A DNA stretch of 21,224 bases, taken from NCBI GenBank assembly GCA_903905325.1, contig CAIVGA010000057.1:1-21224 (forward strand), written 5' to 3'. The translations under genes were made by a program, and so were the position numbers. The DNA is from an uncultured bacterium. Lineage in GTDB: Bacteria > Patescibacteriota > Minisyncoccia > Phycocordibacterales > PALSA-1337. Under the pieces are notes generated by a model. It worked only from the letters and a program-made list of their open reading frames with translations, ran no database searches and was not told the origin of the DNA. This document shows positions 1-7,460 of the stretch, piece by piece. Each line of letters opens with the position of its first letter. Position 1 is the first letter of the stretch.

Positions 1-126
1 AACACCACTAATTCATTGGATGGTTATTGGAGTCGCCTCAAGAATCTTTTGGGCGCGCATCGGGGAAAAAACAAAGAAAGAATCAGGAAGATTACTACTG
101 AAATACTACGCAAACAGACTGCTTAA
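1..126 (+). CDS. Transposase-like protein, C-terminal end (partial)
   Basis: An open frame enters from the left edge and stops at TAA 124-126, giving 41 residues. It contains TTNSLDGYWSRLK followed by a basic tail with GAHRGKNKERIRK. I recognise the N-T-T-N-S-L-(D/E)-G-x-(F/W)-S-x-L-K pattern as typical of the C-terminal end of DDE transposases of the IS1595/ISXO2-like kind, where the Asn and the following residues belong to the catalytic core end. This is recalled family knowledge; no catalytic DDE residue is inside the window. The stop is in the same frame as the HNH gene that follows, with 33 sense bases between. It may be an intact gene cut by the window or a remnant. Confidence 0.5.
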   Translation, partial: NTTNSLDGYWSRLKNLLGAHRGKNKERIRKITTEILRKQTA

Positions 127-159
127 ATTACCATTAGACCGTTTATTGAATCTTTAGAT

Positions 160-1992
160 GTGGCAGTGCGCGTGGATGCGGAGAAGTTTTTCTATGAGGT
201 GGATATCAGATCTCAATTTGTAAAACTAGCACAATTTTGTAGTACAGGCGGTCTTACTTTTGAATCTAACAGAGAGCAATCACATTTTTTGATTGAGGCT
301 AAGAAGTTTTATTTTATGTATGTGATGAATTTAGGTGGACAAAGTGGTTACAAGGAAGAAATGCTCAGACTAATTCATCAGGGCAAAATATATAACGAGA
401 TTAAAGAAATAATGACTTCTAAGATGCACGAGGAAGGTTGTGATATCTCCCACATAAGAACTCAATTTTCTGATTTCCATGCTGTTATTAGAAATGAACG
501 TCAAATATTCTTCTATTATGGCTTTCTAAATGGAAATGAAAAGGCAGACCTTTCTGGTTTTTATACGATGACTAGACTTGGTAAATTAATAATACAATCA
601 ACAAGTGATGAATTGTTGATAATTTGGGAGCATCAGAAAATAAGAATGCTATCTCAAAGCCCAGAGACCAAGATTAATTTAGGTGAACACAATGTCGATC
701 ACTCTGTCGACTACTCAAAGTTTTCCATAAATTATCACCCTTATCTGACATTGCTTCGATCATTATCGAAGCGAGTATCAATCAGTAGAGAAATTTATCA
801 ATTTTTAATAGCCCGCTTTAGAAATGGTGATGATGTAGATGCTCTTCTAGCAGAAAGCGCCTTATCTCCAGATTTGATTGAGAAAATTAAAAGGAAGGTC
901 ACTTCTTTTAATCGTAAAAGTGACATAGAGGTAGAAGATTTTGGTAAAGAATTTAAAAAATATGTATTAGGAATTAGTAGTTTGCCGTATGATAAAGGTA
1001 CAAATCTTTTTGCCTTTCTTTCCTCGGACGGATTAGATGTCACCAATGCTGAAAAAATAAAATTTGTTGTTAAATGTTACCAAGTTGTTGTAAATTATTT
1101 AGACTCAAGAAATGGGGTCTATTACAAGATTTTTGAGAGAAGTCTTAGGGATTATTACATGTCACAAATTAATGGTACAACCTTTGAGCATAGTCGGGAA
1201 GTTTTATATGAATGGCATAGGTATATCATTAGTCCAGAAATGGCTGTTATGTTGACTGCTGTCTATGTTCTTATGTCCGTGAAGATTCAGAGATATGACT
1301 TTAGTTTGAACGCTGAAGAAATTAAGGGTTCTTATAAAATATTTAAGAATATTCTTGCTATGGTTGGTATTGGTAGGCAGATAGACTTTATAGAAAATAT
1401 CTTAAGGATTCAATCTGAATTGTTCGTCGATAATCTATCGATCTCATATAGCAACATAGAAGCTGAGGTAGGTGAGTTAGTTATAGATGAATCCGTAGAT
1501 GAGAGTAGTCTCTCTGATATTTCTACCAGGGTAAGTATTTACAATAGTGTACAGAGGAAGAGAAGTTCTGAATTGATAGATGCTATGCGTAGTTACTATA
1601 TGCGGTATTTTAAAATACCACCAGAAAACCTTATCAAATGTGATGCCTGTGAAGAAAAGACTTTTTTGACGAGAAATAAATATGCTTATCTTGAGTTTCA
1701 TCATCTGATCCCGTTTTCAACAGACAATGGTCCAGATCACTATCTGAATATATTTGGAATTTGTCCGAATTGTCATCGTAAGTTCCACCATGCCATTAGA
1801 GATACAAAGCGAATTTTGTATGAAGACATATCTAGGAATAATAATCCTAAGATAACTTTAGAAGTTAGAATTGATAGACTCTATAAAAAAGGTTTGTTAG
1901 AGCCTCTTAATGTAGAGTTTTTAAGAAAAGAAGGAATAATAACTGATGCCGTTTATAATAATTATATGGATCAGGAAGTAATCTTTAGTTAA
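160..1992 (+). CDS. Large HNH-endonuclease-domain protein
   Basis: A 610-residue protein with a C-terminal HNH nuclease domain. A zinc knuckle is formed by C494-x-x-C497 and C535-x-x-C538. The HNH core reads E512-F-H514-H515, then N530, then H539 and H543, the usual His/Asn/His arrangement for single-metal DNA cleavage. The first ~480 residues are mostly helical-looking and match nothing I recognise; they could bind DNA or sense a signal. The start is uncertain: GTG codons at 160, 166 and 172 are in frame, and none has a clear SD. Its stop overlaps by 8 bp the stop of the convergent methyltransferase at 1985, so it closes the RM-like cluster. It could be the restriction enzyme of that cluster, a McrA-like nuclease or a homing-type nuclease; I infer a defence role only from context. 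Confidence 0.75.
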   Translation: MAVRVDAEKFFYEVDIRSQFVKLAQFCSTGGLTFESNREQSHFLIEAKKFYFMYVMNLGGQSGYKEEMLRLIHQGKIYNEIKEIMTSKMHEEGCDISHIRTQFSDFHAVIRNERQIFFYYGFLNGNEKADLSGFYTMTRLGKLIIQSTSDELLIIWEHQKIRMLSQSPETKINLGEHNVDHSVDYSKFSINYHPYLTLLRSLSKRVSISREIYQFLIARFRNGDDVDALLAESALSPDLIEKIKRKVTSFNRKSDIEVEDFGKEFKKYVLGISSLPYDKGTNLFAFLSSDGLDVTNAEKIKFVVKCYQVVVNYLDSRNGVYYKIFERSLRDYYMSQINGTTFEHSREVLYEWHRYIISPEMAVMLTAVYVLMSVKIQRYDFSLNAEEIKGSYKIFKNILAMVGIGRQIDFIENILRIQSELFVDNLSISYSNIEAEVGELVIDESVDESSLSDISTRVSIYNSVQRKRSSELIDAMRSYYMRYFKIPPENLIKCDACEEKTFLTRNKYAYLEFHHLIPFSTDNGPDHYLNIFGICPNCHRKFHHAIRDTKRILYEDISRNNNPKITLEVRIDRLYKKGLLEPLNVEFLRKEGIITDAVYNNYMDQEVIFS

Positions 1993-2728
1993 TCACATCT
2001 ATTTGTAAGTCATTAGGTTTCATGTTGATAGTTGTATTTATATACACAGGATTAATTTCATAACCTATACAATTTCGGTCGGTCTTGTAAGCTGCGAAAA
2101 GTGTAGATCCAGACCCGAGAAATGGGTCTAGGACTAAATCGCCCTTCTTTGTAAAAAGCATTATGCCTCTTTCGGCAAAAGCTATAGGAAAAAAAGCGGG
2201 ATGGGGGTGTTTTGAGAGTATGGATCCAGCCTTTTTGACAATGTGCCATGAATTTATATTACTTAGCTTATCATTGATATAATCATTGTAGATATAATCT
2301 AAATTCTGAGACAGTTTTCCTTTAGAGGCAATTATCACATATTCAAATCTATCTGTTAGCTTATTATCTCGTGTCGGGACACCGCTTGATTTATGCCATA
2401 TGCTCAATTTGAAATCGACGAAGCCAATCTTTTTAAGCTGGCTGTAGAAATCTAAATGTATTGGATAATACTGCCCCTTTACTGTCCTTGAATTGATATT
2501 TATTATGATAACACCATTTATTTTGAGTACTCTGAAACACTCTTGCCAAACTCTAGCCAGATCATTCAGGTAGTCGCTGTATGTTTGTTTATAACCAATT
2601 TGTTTTTTTGTCCCATAATCTTTCAGGTCCCAATATGGTGGGGAAGTAAGTGCTAGTTGTACAGAACAGCTCTTTAATTCCTTCATCTTTAAAGATGATT
2701 TGTTATATATGATATATTTCGTCTTCAT
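1985..2728 (-). CDS. Site-specific DNA methyltransferase (beta class, probably N4-cytosine)
   Basis: A 247-residue SAM-dependent DNA methyltransferase. Motif IV is near the N terminus, T28-S-P-P-Y-W33, and motif I near the C terminus, D201-P-F-L-G-S-G-S. That order (IV first, I last, with the target-recognition region between) defines the beta class, and S-P-P-Y is most common in N4-cytosine enzymes. The length is on the short side of the family but complete. Its ATG lies 26 bp inside the preceding gene, so it is the last gene of a leftward operon with translational coupling. With the two genes upstream it makes a triplet of methyltransferase-like proteins. Target sequence cannot be read from the DNA. 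Confidence 0.85.
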   Translation of the reverse strand: MKTKYIIYNKSSLKMKELKSCSVQLALTSPPYWDLKDYGTKKQIGYKQTYSDYLNDLARVWQECFRVLKINGVIIININSRTVKGQYYPIHLDFYSQLKKIGFVDFKLSIWHKSSGVPTRDNKLTDRFEYVIIASKGKLSQNLDYIYNDYINDKLSNINSWHIVKKAGSILSKHPHPAFFPIAFAERGIMLFTKKGDLVLDPFLGSGSTLFAAYKTDRNCIGYEINPVYINTTINMKPNDLQIDVIN

Positions 2729-3269
2729 TGTGTATTTTTATATTATTACCTATGTATAACAAAGCATGGTCACTATCTTTTATGGATGACAACTTTATTC
2801 TCTCTAACAATTCTCTCGGCCTTATCATCTGGTGGCCAATTGTCTTAGCTTTTCCGTCATCTATGGTTTTAATCCACACTGTACCAGGGTCTTTTCCTAA
2901 GATGTTATAGTTCTTTTTTCGCTTTCCCCATTCAACGTCCTTCCATATATGTTTTTCTCTTATCGGATTCTTATTAAAAAAATATGCCTTTCCCAAATAA
3001 GAGCCAATTATTATGTAAATTTCTCTCGCAGGTTTATCACTGTCTAACATAAAAGGGTATATCCATGCAATTCTAAATGCATGTTTGAAATACTTATTTA
3101 TATATGGCTCAAACTTAAACACTTCTGATGACCTGATGATGAACCAATAAAGGGAGTCTGGAGAAAATTTATAACCCATTTCCATTGGATTAATAAATTC
3201 ATTAGATGAAGTCAGGTCGATGACTGCAGATCCGATTAGCTTATTTGTTTTTATTTTCTTTTTTTCCAT
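2703..3269 (-). CDS. Degenerate methyltransferase-like protein
   Basis: A 188-residue protein lodged between two real methyltransferases and overlapping both (29 bp and 26 bp). I did not recognise it at first. Read against its upstream neighbour it follows the same plan: a W-I start of a strand, then GKDPGTVW (neighbour GKNPTDVW), then PRELLERIKLSS (neighbour PEKLIERIIKASS), and then a hydrophobic strand DHALLYIGN where the neighbour has the SAM motif DIFLGSG. It ends soon after. No S-P-P-Y or D-P-P-Y is present. It therefore looks like a methyltransferase fold without SAM-binding or catalytic motifs, kept open and coupled. It may act as a target-recognition or scaffolding partner, or be decaying. 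The similarity was judged by eye. Confidence 0.6.
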   Translation of the reverse strand: MEKKKIKTNKLIGSAVIDLTSSNEFINPMEMGYKFSPDSLYWFIIRSSEVFKFEPYINKYFKHAFRIAWIYPFMLDSDKPAREIYIIIGSYLGKAYFFNKNPIREKHIWKDVEWGKRKKNYNILGKDPGTVWIKTIDDGKAKTIGHQMIRPRELLERIKLSSIKDSDHALLYIGNNIKIHNEDEIYHI

Positions 3270-4140
3270 TGTCAGTATCGCCGACTCTTTCTTGAGATAT
3301 GATGCAATAATCTTTTCTACATTCTATGCCAATGAAGTTCCTTTTTAGTTCTTTGCTGACTTTTGCGGTTGTACCACTTCCGAGAAAAATATCTACAACC
3401 AAGTCGCCTTTATTTGATGATGCTTTTATGATTCTCTCAATTAATTTTTCAGGAAACTGACATGGGTGGAGCGTCTTCTCATTACTAACATTGACCACTC
3501 TGTCTATATACAGAAAATTATCATTTATATTGGATTTTGTCCTTTCATTATCCTTCTTTATTTCTTCTATAAAGAATCTCAACTCTTCTTCCTTTAAGTC
3601 TTTGGATTTAAATTCCCAAACATCAGTAGGGTTTTTACCTTTAGGATTGACTCTTTTGTCACCTTGCCATTTTGCTGGTACTCGAATATCATCCAAATTA
3701 AACTTGAAATTATCTTTGTCTTTAACAAACCAGAGTATATTCTCATATCTACCAGAGAGCCTGTTTTTAGTATTGATACCACCCTCAAAATGCCAGATAA
3801 TCCAGTTTTTCAAATAAAATCCAGCATCTTTAAATATTTTGTAATATATTGCTCCTAATGGAATTATTTCATTCTCGAGAGGGGTTTGTGCGACATTCCA
3901 AAATATTGATCCGTTAGGAGATATTTTGTTTTTAAGTAAATTTATGGTCTGGGTGTGATATTCAAGATACTCTGCAAATGATTCTTTTTTTTCATAATTT
4001 TTACCAACAAAATATCCTGGACTTGTAATCATTAAATCTATAGACCCATCTTTGAAATCAGTTAAGGCAACGTTGGTATCGCTATTTATGATATAGTTTG
4101 TCTTACGGTCTATATATTTTTTAGTTATTGGGGTTTTCAT
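3241..4140 (-). CDS. Site-specific DNA methyltransferase (beta class, variant motif IV)
   Basis: A 299-residue SAM-dependent DNA methyltransferase. The N-terminal motif IV region reads D35-LMIT-S40-P-G-Y43 and the C-terminal motif I is D250-I-F-L-G-S-G-T-T, followed by an acidic F-I-G-I-E strand, again the beta-class order. The second proline of the canonical S-P-P-Y is glycine here; the codons are unambiguous. Whether this changes the target base or lowers activity is unknown. A long lysine/glutamate-rich insert sits between GKNPTDVW and the LHPCQFPEKL motif and may be part of the recognition region. It is the first gene of a coupled leftward triplet. The 200 bp between it and the nuclease gene upstream may hold its own promoter. 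Confidence 0.85.
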   Translation of the reverse strand: MKTPITKKYIDRKTNYIINSDTNVALTDFKDGSIDLMITSPGYFVGKNYEKKESFAEYLEYHTQTINLLKNKISPNGSIFWNVAQTPLENEIIPLGAIYYKIFKDAGFYLKNWIIWHFEGGINTKNRLSGRYENILWFVKDKDNFKFNLDDIRVPAKWQGDKRVNPKGKNPTDVWEFKSKDLKEEELRFFIEEIKKDNERTKSNINDNFLYIDRVVNVSNEKTLHPCQFPEKLIERIIKASSNKGDLVVDIFLGSGTTAKVSKELKRNFIGIECRKDYCIISQERVGDTDNGKKENKNK

Positions 4141-4340
4141 TTAATCTTGTTCATTCATTTTACACTATTTTATGGATTTACCCATATCTGATAATTATTT
4201 GATTATTTTGTAGAATTTCATATCCTGTGTTTTAATCAGATAACTGGTCATATGAAAATTGACACAGAAAAGTAAATAGTTTTTGAAGACCCGGCCAAAA
4301 TGGGACTTGGGGATCGTGGCCATTAGGAATTGAACTTGGT
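4141..4340. other. Intergenic spacer inside the RM-like cluster
   Basis: No gene is seen. The part next to the methyltransferase is AT-rich and could hold a leftward promoter; a TAAAAT-like -10 lies about 21 nt before its ATG but no good -35 accompanies it. The part at about 4285-4320 is clearly more GC-rich than the surroundings and may be a scrap of foreign sequence. Confidence 0.4.
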
Positions 4341-4952
4341 CTATATTTTACCCCAGTTATCTTTGGCTGCCTTAAACAGACTTCTGTACTTACTAGTATT
4401 ATAAACAGAAACTTCTTTGTTTAGTTTCTCCGAGAGTATGCCATTGATTTCAACTATGTTTGCTATAGTTAAATCACCCTTACTCTTTCCTGACCAGCAT
4501 AGAGCTGGATTAAAATACTTGAAGTCCTTATCATCAAAAATATATATGTTCATGTTTTCAATAGATGAATAATCCCGAGCTAAAGATATAACAACTAAGA
4601 TTAAGTAATCGCAGAGCTTATTTTTAAAGACCTTTCTTTTGACTGTAGGACATATCTCAAGCCTAACTGTTCCGGTTTTTCTTTTTATTTCGTGCCCAAA
4701 ACTTGTTTTTACTTGAATTTTTTTGCCATCAATAAATATATCTACAGCAGGGTTTGCACCTCCCTTAAAATTTATCTTTGAATTTGGAAATCTTTTCATT
4801 AGTTCGACGGCCACCAAAAATTCGCCAATATTACCTTTTAATCCAAATGGTAATGTTAGCCCAGCCTTTTTATATGCCGAGAGCAAATCCAACGTCTCCT
4901 TGGTAATTTTTTCTAATTTCTTAATTTCACCATCCATAGGCTCCTTATTCAT
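4341..4952 (-). CDS. PD-(D/E)XK-type nuclease, probable restriction endonuclease
   Basis: A 203-residue protein. Residues 40-84 show the PD-(D/E)XK nuclease pattern: G40-N-I-G-E44 (helix glutamate), V-D71-I-F-I-D strand, then Q80-V-K82. The Q-x-K form of the last motif is found in several restriction enzymes and related nucleases. The rest has the alternating hydrophobic strands of a soluble single-domain enzyme. Its ATG at 4952 comes 3 nt after the stop of the TPR gene. An AAGGAG lies inside the first codons, 3 nt before a second ATG (codon 6, at 4937), so the true start may be there. Next to methyltransferase genes the best guess is the cleavage subunit of the RM system. A nuclease in another DNA-processing role is possible. 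Confidence 0.65.
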   Translation of the reverse strand: MNKEPMDGEIKKLEKITKETLDLLSAYKKAGLTLPFGLKGNIGEFLVAVELMKRFPNSKINFKGGANPAVDIFIDGKKIQVKTSFGHEIKRKTGTVRLEICPTVKRKVFKNKLCDYLILVVISLARDYSSIENMNIYIFDDKDFKYFNPALCWSGKSKGDLTIANIVEINGILSEKLNKEVSVYNTSKYRSLFKAAKDNWGKI

Positions 4953-4955
4953 AGA

Positions 4956-5744
4956 TTATTTCATAATTTTTGATTCTGTGTTTGCTACTGCGTCCTTCAT
5001 GCTTTCCACACTTGTCATCTTTGTATCGCCAGTATCTATGCAATCTTTGCTGTTTAACGCGGTACTCAGAATAGCTTCCGCCATATCCTTTCTTTCGTCG
5101 CCGTCTTCCGTTCTATTTAGAAGATGCCAGGCGTTTGCCCCAGCTTCTAAACATCGATGGGTTGCTATTGAGGAAATTCCCATATCCATCCAAATATCGA
5201 TGTCCTCCCAGTAGACATTTTTATCTGTATCAATAAAATACTTTTTTATGACATTGTATGCTTTATCATTCTGCTCATCGGTAATAAGGCTTACAACATA
5301 TCTATGGACATAATCTCTATCAGATGATGACGCAGTATAAGCGAGACCGTAAGCTTCAACCGCTGACTTTATGTCATCTTTCGCCTGAAAGATTTGCCCC
5401 CTCAACTCATAAATGTGCGCCGTGTCTCCTTTTGACAAGGATAATACTTGTTCTGTGTCCTTAAGAGCCTCATCATTTTGCTCATTTAGGAAATACACAA
5501 ATGCTCTGCCGCCATATGCCTTTGGTTCTCCTGGTTTAATCTCTATTGCTTCTGTTAAATTTGTAATGGCACTTGATATATTATCTTCGCCAAGATTATT
5601 ACTGGCTTTACTAATATATTCAGTGTAAAGAGCATCCCGCTTTTTATTTTGATCTAAGTTGTATACAAATAGGGAGGCGAATACAATTAACAATATTATA
5701 CTCGTCACAACGTATTGCCTCTTGAACATGCGTTTAACTTTCAT
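4956..5744 (-). CDS. Membrane-anchored TPR-repeat protein
   Basis: A 262-residue protein. A basic start is followed by one hydrophobic segment (about residues 10-28), then at least three helix-turn-helix repeats with TPR character, for example the one containing AITNLTEAIEIKPGEPKAY and the next with YFLNEQNDEALKDTEQVL. The C-terminal ~100 residues are less regular. An N-in topology with the repeats outside the membrane is expected. TPR domains bind proteins, so a scaffold role is likely, but no partner can be named. It sits 3 nt upstream of the nuclease gene and in the same direction, so the two are probably co-transcribed. This may be a chance neighbour of the RM genes. Confidence 0.65.
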   Translation of the reverse strand: MKVKRMFKRQYVVTSIILLIVFASLFVYNLDQNKKRDALYTEYISKASNNLGEDNISSAITNLTEAIEIKPGEPKAYGGRAFVYFLNEQNDEALKDTEQVLSLSKGDTAHIYELRGQIFQAKDDIKSAVEAYGLAYTASSSDRDYVHRYVVSLITDEQNDKAYNVIKKYFIDTDKNVYWEDIDIWMDMGISSIATHRCLEAGANAWHLLNRTEDGDERKDMAEAILSTALNSKDCIDTGDTKMTSVESMKDAVANTESKIMK

Positions 5745-6042
5745 AAGTAGATATTAGCATATATAATGACTGAAATATTAAAGTGCATGTATGTAGAGTA
5801 ATCAATAAACCAAATCATACCCTGTATGTGTAGTTATTAGTTTTATATACATATATATTTTACAGAACTAAAAACTGTTTTATTGAGTTTAATTGTGTAC
5901 CCAAATTATCCATATAATCTCCATCCTCTAGCAAAGTTATAATAAAGTTTGGATAGTGACCCACGTTTTTCACGCCTGTATATATGCGTCTCATAGAAGG
6001 GTACTAACAGGAATTGAACTTTCCGTGTTAGACTTTTGATAT
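5745..6042. other. AT-rich intergenic region
   Basis: About 300 bp without a convincing gene. It must hold the leftward promoter of the TPR gene; the opposite strand has TTGATT, 17 nt, TTTAAT at about 5780-5810 as one candidate. Several TATA-like stretches occur (near 5850 and 5940) but none has a good -35 partner. No clear repeat or hairpin was seen. Confidence 0.4.
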
Positions 6043-6216
6043 ATGAAAACACTTACTGTATTCTTTGTTGGTGTGGCTATCGCTTTGGTCGTCGTGCTAT
6101 GTATCACATATTTCATCAAAGATGGCGCCAAATTTAACAGCACGCTTATATTTGTTGCGGGTTTTGTCATCGGGATGCTTACTATGTATATAAAAATGAG
6201 ATTACTTTTCGGTTAA
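6043..6216 (+). CDS. Small two-segment membrane protein
   Basis: A 57-residue ORF starting MKTLTVFFVGVAIALVVVL. It has two hydrophobic segments (about residues 4-22 and 33-50) separated by a short polar stretch FIKDGAKFN, and ends with a basic MYIKMRLLFG. This is a normal membrane hairpin with lysines and arginine at the membrane edge. No SD precedes the ATG and no family is recognised. It stands alone between the leftward accessory cluster and the deacetylase gene. Small size leaves some doubt, but the hydrophobic pattern and ATG/TAA ends look genuine. Confidence 0.5.
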   Translation: MKTLTVFFVGVAIALVVVLCITYFIKDGAKFNSTLIFVAGFVIGMLTMYIKMRLLFG

Positions 6217-6286
6217 ACCAGTGAAATATAGACCACAGCACCCCGTCTAGATTACCGCACCATTCCTTTTCTTTTTTGAATAATGA

Positions 6287-7441
6287 ATGTATGCTTTCTC
6301 CATGAAACGACAAAATATATGGGGAATTGCTTCACTTGCACTAATATTAAGTGTACTTTTTGTAGGTATATATTTTTTATATAACACTAAGCGTCCAGCT
6401 GTTGCAGATAGTATTGATGGTGACACTGATGAGACTTCAGAAAGTCAGGAAATGTACGCTGCTAACATAGCGTCTGCCCTTGCTACTCCTAAGGCTGTGT
6501 ATCAAATTTCTAGCTCTACACCCCAATTTGTAATTTTCTCTTTTGATGGATCAAAAGATGTAAGTATGTTGGACGAAACCTTGGCTTTTGAGCAAAAAAT
6601 GCAAAATGAGAATAAACCACTTCATTTCACCTACTTCATCAATGCAGCTTATTTTCTAACAAGTAAAAATTCGCAGTTATATAAATCTCCTGAAGCCGCC
6701 AGTGGGACTTCGTTGATCGGCTTCTCTGATTCACTTGCCGACATAGCTCTTCGTGTGCAAGAATTTAATAAAGCTTTTACCATGGGAAATGAAATAGGTT
6801 CGCATACCGCTGGACACTTCAATGGTTCTAATTGGTCATACGATAAATGGAAACAGGAATTTAATTCCTTCTTTTCTTTAATGACAAACGTGCAACAAAA
6901 TAATCCATCGTTACACATTAATGCGCCAACATTTCTCCAAAATATTGATGGCTTCCGTGCGCCCAATCTTGGCGTCGATGATAATCTTTATAAAGTCTTA
7001 GGTGAATCTGGTTTTACTCACGATTCAAGTGGAGTCAATGCTAACGATGCGTGGCCATCAAAAGATGCTTATGGAGTGTGGCATATACCACTCGGATTAA
7101 TTATTTTAGGGACAGATAAGAGGCCAGTTATATCAATGGATTACAACATTTGGACACGTCAGTCGAACGCACAGGAAAAAGCAGTAAAAGGAACCCCTTT
7201 ATGGAATAAATATTTCGATGATGTAGAGACTGCTTATATGAATTATTTTGATACAAACTACAATGAGAATCGCAGTCCAATCGTCATTGCTGACCATTTT
7301 TCAAAATGGAATGACGGAGTTTATTGGGAAGCTATGAAAACTTTTGCAGAGAACGTATGCGGTAGACCAAATGTGCAATGTGTCACTTTCAAGGATGTGG
7401 TCAAATATCTCAATACTGTCGGGGCGCCGGCAAAAATTTAA
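6287..7441 (+). CDS. Membrane-anchored polysaccharide deacetylase (NodB/CE4 type)
   Basis: A 384-residue protein that starts with a basic stretch and a hydrophobic segment, then a NodB-homology domain. Motif 1 reads F-S-F-D87-G-S, where the family usually has T-F-D-D-G. Motif 2 is the metal-binding H173-T-A-G-H177. Motif 3 is G-F-R224-A-P-N. Family members remove acetyl groups from peptidoglycan, chitin or other N-acetylated polymers at the cell surface, using a metal held by Asp-His-His. Here the second Asp of motif 1, normally the metal ligand, is glycine. The start could also be ATG 6302, which better suits a short signal anchor (MKRQNIWG) and has TATGCT 6 nt before it. It appears to be a single gene. 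Confidence 0.8.
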   Translation: MYAFSMKRQNIWGIASLALILSVLFVGIYFLYNTKRPAVADSIDGDTDETSESQEMYAANIASALATPKAVYQISSSTPQFVIFSFDGSKDVSMLDETLAFEQKMQNENKPLHFTYFINAAYFLTSKNSQLYKSPEAASGTSLIGFSDSLADIALRVQEFNKAFTMGNEIGSHTAGHFNGSNWSYDKWKQEFNSFFSLMTNVQQNNPSLHINAPTFLQNIDGFRAPNLGVDDNLYKVLGESGFTHDSSGVNANDAWPSKDAYGVWHIPLGLIILGTDKRPVISMDYNIWTRQSNAQEKAVKGTPLWNKYFDDVETAYMNYFDTNYNENRSPIVIADHFSKWNDGVYWEAMKTFAENVCGRPNVQCVTFKDVVKYLNTVGAPAKI

Positions 7442-7460
7442 AAAGTAGATAAGTGTTAAG

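Noticed and set aside
4723..5214. 163-codon rightward ORF opposite the nuclease and TPR genes
   Set aside because: Its serine/phenylalanine-rich sequence is the typical shadow of the two leftward genes, and it spans both of them.
4325..6021. AGGAATTGAACTT at 4325-4337 and 6009-6021, like the T-loop of tRNA genes on the minus strand, as possible att sites
   Set aside because: T-stem bases do not pair at either place, no acceptor stem is seen, and a 13-bp repeat of this kind is expected by chance in 21 kb.
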